Assembly: GCA_044426355.1 (NCBI GenBank)
Contig: JAWXUO010000027.1
Location: 1-27,613 of the forward strand
Source of the DNA: CAYJLC01 sp044426355
Lineage (GTDB): Bacteria; Bacillota; Clostridia; Oscillospirales; Butyricicoccaceae
DNA: 27,613 bases
Direction: 5' to 3'
Part shown: one piece after another, positions 22,225-27,613 of the stretch
How the letters are laid out: each line of letters begins with the position of its first letter
Position numbering within the stretch: position 1 is the first letter of the stretch
Made by a program: the position numbers and the translations under genes
The notes under the pieces: model-generated
The model's database searches: none
What the model saw: only the letters and a program-made list of their open reading frames with translations
Told to the model about the DNA's origin: nothing

Positions 22225-23249
22225 CAAAATCCTCCTTTACTTTTACGAGAATTGATTAAATATAGGAAAATAGGTATACCTATTATAGATGTAACAGCTC
22301 CAATAGGTGTTTCAGCTGGCATATTAATCCAGCGACTGATAACGTCAGCAATTACTAAAAACATACTACCGAAAAAAGCAGAAATAGGAATTACTTTTTT
22401 AAAATCTTCTCCCACTGCCATTTTCACCATGTTAGGTAAAATCATACCAACAAAACCTATATTACCTACTGTACAAACAGTAGCACCAGAAATTAAAACA
22501 ACTGAAATTACTCCCAAAGTTTTAATTTTCTTTACATTCTCGCCAAGGCTAGTTGCAGTTTCATCACCCATACCAAGTACAGTAATTTTATCACCGATAG
22601 AAATACCGATAATTCCACCCAAAACTCCAACCATTAAAACTCCGATACCTACCCATTTAACTCCAAGAAAACCAGAATTATTCCAAGTGTAGATATTTTG
22701 TCCTAAACCAGTCCAAATATTAAGACTAGATGCAAGTCCAGAAAAAAGTGAACCTATAGCACTACCTGCTAAAAGCAACTTAACCCCAGATTCCCTCCCT
22801 CTAATTTGCGAAGAAACGTAAAAAATAATCAGAGTAGAACACGTTGCTCCTGCCATAGACCAAAGCACATTACCTACATAAGAAGTCGCACCACCTGTTA
22901 TAGCCATTGCAATAGCAAGACCCAAACCAGCCCCACTATCAACCCCTACAGTACCAGGACTTGCTAAGTAGTTGCGAGTAATGCCTTGCATTACAGCACC
23001 ACCAATAGGAAGCAACGCACCAACAATCAACGCACCCAAAATTCTAGGAGCTTTAATTTCCCAAAGAACATAGTGAGTAATTTCGTTATAATTATAGTTA
23101 GTTATTGCCGAAAACAATTCTTCTGGGGTAGTTTTAGGCAAATAGTAAAAAATTGTTACACAAATAGATGCAATACAAAGTGGTACAAGCACAATAATTG
23201 CAGTTTTTAGAGTAAGTAACTTTTTCCAAATGCTCGCTTTATGCTCCAT
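22224..23249 (-). CDS. FecCD-family permease
   Basis: The partner permease of the importer, 341 residues. It shows the same FecCD layout: WEIKAPRILGALIVGALLPIGGAVMQGITRN, SPGTVGVDSGAGLG, then GNIGFVGMILPNMVKM. The frame is open to 23282, but GAGGTG (23261-23256) stands 6 bases before the ATG at 23249, which gives the start MEHKASIW. The start overlaps the end of the ATPase gene by 11 bases, so the upstream codons fall within that gene. Co-translated with the ATPase and the second permease. Confidence 0.94.
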   Translation of the reverse strand: MEHKASIWKKLLTLKTAIIVLVPLCIASICVTIFYYLPKTTPEELFSAITNYNYNEITHYVLWEIKAPRILGALIVGALLPIGGAVMQGITRNYLASPGTVGVDSGAGLGLAIAMAITGGATSYVGNVLWSMAGATCSTLIIFYVSSQIRGRESGVKLLLAGSAIGSLFSGLASSLNIWTGLGQNIYTWNNSGFLGVKWVGIGVLMVGVLGGIIGISIGDKITVLGMGDETATSLGENVKKIKTLGVISVVLISGATVCTVGNIGFVGMILPNMVKMAVGEDFKKVIPISAFFGSMFLVIADVISRWINMPAETPIGAVTSIIGIPIFLYLINSRKSKGGF

Positions 23250-24042
23250 CTGCATCACCTCGTAGCAACTCATAAGAAACACAAATAGGGTTTTCTGTTC
23301 CTGGGATATTCATCATCGTTGCCTCAATATCAAACACAGCTCGCAGATTATCTGCCGTCATAGTTTCTTTTGGCGAACCTTGTGCAACGATTTTCCCATC
23401 TCTAAGTAAAATAAGGTCATCAGAAAATCTACTAGCTTGATTAATGTCATGTAGAACCATTACAACCGTTATTTCACGCTCTCTGTTTAGTTTTTGTACT
23501 AGTTGCAATACCTCTAATTGATATGCCATATCAAGATAAGTTGTCGGCTCATCTAGTAAAATAACTTCAGTTTGCTGTGCTAAAACTAGAGCAATCCAAA
23601 CACGTTGACGTTGCCCACCAGAAAGAGCGTTGATATTTCTATCTTTAAATTCTAATAAATCTGTGCTTTTTAATGCCCATTCTACAATCTCGTGGTCTTC
23701 TTTTGTCAGTTTTCCTCTACCTTTTTTATGAGGAAATCGACCATATTCTACAATTTCAACTACAGACAAACCTGCAGGTGCTTTTGGAGATTGAGGAAGC
23801 AGTCCTATCACTTTTGCAATAGCTTCTGTTTTTGTTTTATGCACATTCAATTCGTTGACAGTGATTTGACCTGTTTTCGGTTTAATAATTCTACCAATTG
23901 TTTTAAGAAAAGTAGATTTTCCCGAGCCATTTTCGCCGATTATTGTAGTAATTGCACCTTTTTTTATCCCTAAAGATAAATCATCAATGATTATTTTCTT
24001 CTCATAACCCGTGACTAGGTCATTAACTTTAATTACGTCCAT
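23239..24042 (-). CDS. FecE-type ABC ATPase
   Basis: The ATPase of the iron-chelate importer, 267 residues, normal for the family. Motifs are all present: Walker A in GENGSGKST, Q-loop in LLPQSPKAP, signature LSGGQRQRVWIAL, Walker B in VILLDEPTTYLD, and switch His in VVMVLHDINQASR. It starts at ATG 24042 with only a modest ribosome binding site (GAAGG). It is the first gene of the four-gene importer operon. The 96-base gap in front holds a dyad related to the one before the split-barrel gene, plus a hairpin, so its expression may be controlled separately by the nearby MarR protein. Confidence 0.95.
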   Translation of the reverse strand: MDVIKVNDLVTGYEKKIIIDDLSLGIKKGAITTIIGENGSGKSTFLKTIGRIIKPKTGQITVNELNVHKTKTEAIAKVIGLLPQSPKAPAGLSVVEIVEYGRFPHKKGRGKLTKEDHEIVEWALKSTDLLEFKDRNINALSGGQRQRVWIALVLAQQTEVILLDEPTTYLDMAYQLEVLQLVQKLNREREITVVMVLHDINQASRFSDDLILLRDGKIVAQGSPKETMTADNLRAVFDIEATMMNIPGTENPICVSYELLRGDADGA

Positions 24043-24071
24043 AATACCTTCTTTCTATAGGATATTTTGCA

Positions 24072-24090
24072 TTAGCTAGTGCTAACTAGC
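24072..24090. promoter_or_regulatory. Putative MarR operator before fec-like operon
   Basis: TTAGCTAGTGCTAACTAGC (24072-24090) contains two overlapping palindromes: TTAGC/GCTAA around TAGT, and GCTAGT/ACTAGC around GCTA. It shares TTAG and GCTAACT with the dyad at 24991-25013. It lies 30 bases upstream of the ATPase start. Assignment to the adjacent MarR protein is inference. Confidence 0.5.
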
Positions 24091-24102
24091 GTTATAAAAG
24101 AT

Positions 24103-24130
24103 AGTGGTGTATTTTTTTAGATTCACCACT
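24103..24130 (-). terminator. Hairpin between split-barrel gene and fec-like operon
   Basis: AGTGGTG (24103-24109) and CACCACT (24124-24130) form a 7-bp stem. Read on the - strand, it lies 9 bases after the split-barrel gene stop and is followed by TCTTTT, a weak tail. It may be a partial terminator that reduces read-through into the importer operon. Confidence 0.5.
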
Positions 24131-24138
24131 CCAAAAAA

Positions 24139-24963
24139 TCATTTGCTAAAAGACAACGCTAATAAACCTTCGTTTTGTTTAAAAAATGAATTATTAGTCT
24201 GTTTTAATTTAGTAAAAATTTCTTCTGCTTTTTCTTGTGGCAAAATAGTTACCTTACTTGAGAAATGATTGTCACGTCCATCAAAAAATTGACAAACTCC
24301 ACCATTTTTAATATAATTCACCTTATTTGAGTCTGCTTTTGTTAGTGTATAGTACATATTGTTTTCAATGAAAGAATTGAAAATAACTTCTCTACCTTCA
24401 TATTCCATTAAAATTTTACGGCTATGCTCAAAACGTTCTTTGCCACTTGGTGTTAGTGGTGCAAAAGATGGGTTCATATTTTCATCCATTGAAAAAATTT
24501 CGCCTTGACTAAAGTATACCGTCATAGTTTTTGGTGTAATTTTGTAGAATTTCGCACCATGTGACAGCATTTTCTTAACCATTTGGTCAGTTTCTGCTAT
24601 AGTTTGTAAAATATCAGCAGTAGAATCTATTTGAGTTCCCTCAAATTTTCCATAAACACGTTTAGATGTTTTTAATCCTCTGCTCTCTTTTTCAAAAATA
24701 AAACCTGTGAAACTACATTTTTCTTTAAAAATATTTTGAAAAATAGAAGCAGGTGTTAAAATTATGATAAATTCACCAGAAACATAGCGATAATCAACTA
24801 CTTCTAGGTCTGGAAAATCAGAATTATTATTATTTGCTATGTATAGTTCGTTTTGAGAGCTAAGAAATTTTTCGATAGGTTCTTTCATTTCAGCTATAGG
24901 CAAACGATTTTTCATGGCATCTTTAGGACTAGGCATAGGACTTTTTTCTTTATTTTGACTCAT
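24139..24963 (-). CDS. Split-barrel (PNPOx-like) protein, uncertain function
   Basis: A 274-residue soluble protein. Its first part (about 28-115: FLSSQNELYIANNNNSDF, a VSGEFIIILTP strand pair, then SRGLKTSKRVYGKFEGTQID) follows the strand pattern of the flavin/haem-binding split barrel of the pyridoxamine-phosphate-oxidase superfamily. The second half (from about 190) repeats a weaker version, suggesting two barrels. I do not recognise a close family. Its position between a MarR regulator and an iron-chelate importer, and the existence of split-barrel haem-degrading proteins (HugZ type), suggest a role in handling the imported chelate or haem. That is speculative. AAAGGAG lies 8 bases before the ATG. 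A promoter with a dyad over its start region lies upstream. Confidence 0.7.
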   Translation of the reverse strand: MSQNKEKSPMPSPKDAMKNRLPIAEMKEPIEKFLSSQNELYIANNNNSDFPDLEVVDYRYVSGEFIIILTPASIFQNIFKEKCSFTGFIFEKESRGLKTSKRVYGKFEGTQIDSTADILQTIAETDQMVKKMLSHGAKFYKITPKTMTVYFSQGEIFSMDENMNPSFAPLTPSGKERFEHSRKILMEYEGREVIFNSFIENNMYYTLTKADSNKVNYIKNGGVCQFFDGRDNHFSSKVTILPQEKAEEIFTKLKQTNNSFFKQNEGLLALSFSK

Positions 24964-24990
24964 ATGATTAACTCCTTTTCACTTTGATAT

Positions 24991-25013
24991 TTAGTTAGTT
25001 TTTGCTAACTTAA
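24991..25013. promoter_or_regulatory. Putative MarR operator before split-barrel gene
   Basis: TTAGTTAG (24991-24998), six bases, then CTAACTTAA (25005-25013): a near-perfect dyad immediately downstream of the -10 of the promoter at 25016-25044, a position where a bound repressor would block transcription. It is related to the dyad at 24072-24090. Confidence 0.55.
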
Positions 25014-25015
25014 CA

Positions 25016-25044
25016 ATACTAACACAAAAAAAATCCACTGTCAA
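25016..25044 (-). promoter_or_regulatory. Sigma-A promoter for split-barrel gene
   Basis: On the - strand, TTGACA (25044-25039), a 17-base spacer and TAGTAT (25021-25016). The -35 is perfect and the -10 matches four of six. Predicted transcription begins inside the adjacent dyad. Confidence 0.65.
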
Positions 25045-25129
25045 TATATTGAAAGTGAATTTTTTATTTTTTGACAAAAAGCACAATTTTTATATAATAA
25101 TTGATGTTTTTTTGTTTAATATTTAACCG

Positions 25130-25624
25130 TTATGAATTACTGTCGTTTTTGCCTTTAGCTTTATTTAGCAACAAATTAAAAATAACAATTTCCTCTTCTG
25201 TAAAATTTCCAAACAGCTTTTCAGCTACTTCATTTGACTTTTTCTCATATGCTCGAGCCGTATCTTCACCAAGTTTTGTAAGACGAATAATATTTGAATT
25301 GTTATATTCGCCTGACACACGTATAATCAATTCTCTTGTTTCAAGTCTTTTCATAAGCTCCGAAATTGCCTGCGACGAAACATACATATGTCGTGCGATA
25401 GCACTTTGATTCATAGCACCTTCACGCAAAAGCAAACATAATGTACTTTCTGCAAGTGGCGACATATTTTTCAAAGATTTTCCTGTTTTTTCTTTGAACT
25501 CTCCTTTGTTACGTTCACAGCACTCTTTTTTTCGTTTGTTTTTAGATGAGTTTCTATGTACTCTACCTACAATTTCAGTCATAGTCATTAGTAATTCATA
25601 TTTATCCACAATAATTTTCTCCAT
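25130..25624 (-). CDS. MarR-family transcriptional regulator
   Basis: A 164-residue winged-helix regulator. The helix-turn-helix lies at about 71-97 (NQSAIARHMYVSSQAISELMKRLETRELI), the wing follows to about 115 with the usual IIRLTKLGE motif, and flanking helices would form the dimer interface. Unusually, the segment between the first helix and the DNA-binding core (about 25-52) is very basic and contains a Cys35-Cys36 pair, which could sense metal, haem or redox state. The start at ATG 25624 has a poor ribosome binding site, so translation may depend on the upstream ABC exporter gene 69 bases away. The two nearby dyads suggest it controls the split-barrel gene and the importer operon. MarR proteins often repress adjacent ABC exporters, so those may be targets too. 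Confidence 0.9.
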   Translation of the reverse strand: MEKIIVDKYELLMTMTEIVGRVHRNSSKNKRKKECCERNKGEFKEKTGKSLKNMSPLAESTLCLLLREGAMNQSAIARHMYVSSQAISELMKRLETRELIIRVSGEYNNSNIIRLTKLGEDTARAYEKKSNEVAEKLFGNFTEEEIVIFNLLLNKAKGKNDSNS

Positions 25625-25693
25625 TCTTTATAAATCATTCGACCATAAATTACTATCAAGTAATTTGTTGCCTATTTTAAGTAAATAATACCT

Positions 25694-27613
25694 CTATTCT
25701 AATTTTGCTGTACCTGTGCATAAACTGTAATATTTACCTTTTTTCTCCATAAGTTCAGTGTGATTACCTTGTTCTAAAATTCTGCCTTGGTCAAGAACAA
25801 TAATCATATCAGAATTTCGAACAGTCGATAGTCTGTGTGCTATAACAAAAGTGGTTCGAGAAGACATCAGTCGCTCTAGCCCTATTTCAATTAGTCGCTC
25901 TGTTCGTGTATCCACAGACGAAGTAGCCTCATCTAAAACTAATATAGGTGCATTTGATATTGCTGCCCGTGCTATGTTTAGTAGTTGACGTTGCCCTCCA
26001 CTCAAACTTGAACCATCTCCCGATAATTTAGTATCATAACCTTTTTCAAGTTTTGTGATAAAACTATGTGCATTCGCTGTTTTAGATGCCTCGACAACCT
26101 CTTCATCTGTCGCATCTAATCTTCCATAGCGAATATTTTCACGTATAGTCCCTGTAAAAAGGTGTGTATCTTGTAAAACCATAGCTATATTTTCTCGGAG
26201 AAAATCTTTTTTAAGATTACGAATATCCACTCCGTCTAAAGTGATAGTTCCATCTTCAATTTCATAAAAACGATTTAAAACGTTTGTAATTGTCGTCTTT
26301 CCTGCTCCTGTTGAGCCTACAAAAGCAATTTTTTGGTTTGATTTTGCCGTTAAACTTAGGTCATGTAAAATAGTTGTGTGTGGAAGATACCCGAATTTAA
26401 CATTCTTAAATATAACTTCCCCAGAAATCGAACTAAGCGTTGTCGCATCTGGCGTGTCTTGTTTTTCTGGTTTTTCATCAATAACACCAAATACACGTTC
26501 TGCTCCAGCTAGTGCTGAGAAAATCGTGTTAATTTGCATGAAAATATCGTTTACTGGACGTGAAAAACTTTTAGAATAGCCTAAAAATATTATAAATCCA
26601 CCTAAATCGAAATCACCCGATACACACATCAACGCACCAACACATGAAGTAATTACATAACTCATTTGAGCCAGCAAACCCATTGTAGGACCCATAATTC
26701 CACTTAAAAACTGTGCTTTAAAGCTGTTATCACGTTGTATTCTGTTGTATTCATCAAAGGCTTTCATGGTTTCTTCTTCTTGATTAAATACTTTAACTAC
26801 TTTTTGTCCTGTAATTCGTTCTTCGATAAATCCGTTGAGATTTCCAATGCTTGCTTGTTGGTTTTTATAATATTTCATACTACGTTTAGAAATTTCACGG
26901 CTTAATTTTGTAAAAATTGGTGCTATTGCCATAGTAACTAGTGCAAGTTTCCAATTTGTATATAGCATAATGCTAATCGTCATTGTCAAAGTTACAATTC
27001 CAGATACCAAACTAACGCAAGTAGATGAAAGCATTTGATTTACAACATCAACGTCGTTTGTAAATTTGCTCATCAAATCTCCGTTTCTGTTTTGGTCATA
27101 GAAACGAAGTGGTAGTTTTTCCATCGCTATATATAAATCCGATCGAAGTTTCGAAAGTGAACTTTGTGCGATTTCTAGCATAATCCTCTGTTGAATATAC
27201 TGACTTACAACAGCGACAATATAAATCCCTAGCATAAGCATCAAACTTTGAAAAAGTGCCGTTGTTCCAGCTTGCTCCACTAGTCCATTTGTAATAGGTC
27301 GAATTTGATAACTCGCTAAACTCGAAAAAATTGCATTAACCAACACGAAAAACAGTGCTGTAATAAGTAATAGCTTATGATTTCCTAAGTATGACCATAG
27401 GCGAAAAAAGCTTTCCTTGGTATTTTTCGGTTTTTCTTTTTCTCGCATTCCACGACGGCCACCCCCACCTTTTGGACCTCTACCAACAGTTGGCATGACA
27501 GGTGTAGATTGTCGTTGTGGTGGTGGAAAACTAATATCGTTTTGTGAACCAAATTCTAATTCGTGAGTTGGTTTTTCTCCGTGTGGTGGTCTATCTCCAT
27601 GTGGTGGTCTTCC
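25694..27613 (-). CDS. ABC exporter, fused permease-ATPase (5' end outside window)
   Basis: A type-IV (MsbA/LmrA/BmrC-like) exporter half-transporter: six transmembrane helices, then an ATPase domain with Walker A GSTGAGKTT, signature LSGGQRQLLNIARA, Walker B with catalytic Glu in ILVLDEATSSVD, and switch His in VIAHRLSTVR. The first methionine in the window is at 27496, but it has no ribosome binding site and the frame stays open for all 39 codons to the window edge. These encode a Pro/His/Gly-rich stretch with PPHGD and PPHGE repeats, so the gene is partial and the true start lies outside. Such exporters usually work as heterodimers with a partner encoded just upstream. A MarR gene follows 69 bases later, typical of drug- or metabolite-efflux loci. 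Substrate unknown. Confidence 0.93.
   Translation of the reverse strand, partial: GRPPHGDRPPHGEKPTHELEFGSQNDISFPPPQRQSTPVMPTVGRGPKGGGGRRGMREKEKPKNTKESFFRLWSYLGNHKLLLITALFFVLVNAIFSSLASYQIRPITNGLVEQAGTTALFQSLMLMLGIYIVAVVSQYIQQRIMLEIAQSSLSKLRSDLYIAMEKLPLRFYDQNRNGDLMSKFTNDVDVVNQMLSSTCVSLVSGIVTLTMTISIMLYTNWKLALVTMAIAPIFTKLSREISKRSMKYYKNQQASIGNLNGFIEERITGQKVVKVFNQEEETMKAFDEYNRIQRDNSFKAQFLSGIMGPTMGLLAQMSYVITSCVGALMCVSGDFDLGGFIIFLGYSKSFSRPVNDIFMQINTIFSALAGAERVFGVIDEKPEKQDTPDATTLSSISGEVIFKNVKFGYLPHTTILHDLSLTAKSNQKIAFVGSTGAGKTTITNVLNRFYEIEDGTITLDGVDIRNLKKDFLRENIAMVLQDTHLFTGTIRENIRYGRLDATDEEVVEASKTANAHSFITKLEKGYDTKLSGDGSSLSGGQRQLLNIARAAISNAPILVLDEATSSVDTRTERLIEIGLERLMSSRTTFVIAHRLSTVRNSDMIIVLDQGRILEQGNHTELMEKKGKYYSLCTGTAKLE

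Noticed and set aside
24043..24138. Fur box before the iron-type importer
   Set aside because: No GATAATGATwATCATTATC-like sequence is visible; the dyad present has TTAG/CTAA arms instead.
1..27613. CRISPR arrays, tRNA or rRNA genes, prophage or transposase genes
   Set aside because: No regularly spaced repeats, cloverleaf-like sequences, rRNA motifs or recombinase/transposase motifs were seen in the reading frames.

Overview
The window is AT-rich DNA from a low-GC Gram-positive bacterium, most likely an anaerobic spore-forming member of the Clostridia. The reasons are the dgt-dnaG-rpoD gene order, AGGAGG-type ribosome binding sites, perfectly spaced TTGACA/TATAAT promoters, lipobox-type binding proteins, and a cluster of SPOCS (DUF3794) proteins, a domain best known from clostridial and bacillar spore assembly. 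No species call is possible from the sequence alone. I see no rRNA, tRNA, CRISPR array, transposase or prophage.

Layout. 1-4931 (+): housekeeping block with a YigZ/IMPACT protein, then a dNTP triphosphohydrolase, primase and the major sigma factor, closed by a strong terminator. 5079-5534 (+): a small membrane-anchored protein of unknown function. 5586-10891 (-): a four-gene operon of two small SPOCS proteins, a Cys-rich carboxypeptidase-regulatory-like protein and a 1257-residue protein with six DUF11-type repeats and a C-terminal SPOCS domain. It is preceded by a promoter resembling those read by mother-cell sigma K/E and looks like a spore-surface structure. 11444-14255 (+): a membrane diguanylate cyclase translationally coupled to a membrane-anchored family-5 solute-binding protein. 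14402-15841: two related miniature inverted-repeat elements flanking a DUF2185 gene and a YebC-family gene (both -). 15977-18316 (+): a complete SsuABC/ThiYXZ-type importer. 18444-20010 (+): a zinc-type macrodomain hydrolase and a class M sirtuin, an ADP-ribosylation writer/eraser pair. 20092-24042 (-): a siderophore/haem-type FecBCDE-like importer. 24139-25624 (-): a split-barrel-like protein of unknown function and a MarR regulator, with two related dyads that could be its operators. 25694 to the window edge (-): an ABC exporter subunit whose reading frame continues past the end.

How the genes work together. The strongest candidates for something not well described are (1) the SPOCS/DUF11/Cys-rich operon with a sporulation-type promoter, (2) the diguanylate cyclase paired with an anchored peptide-binding protein that has no permease nearby, (3) the pair of miniature elements with 4-bp flanking repeats, and (4) the sirtuin-M/macrodomain pair without its usual GcvH-like and lipoate-ligase partners next to it. 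Functions are inferred from motifs read by eye. No database search was run.
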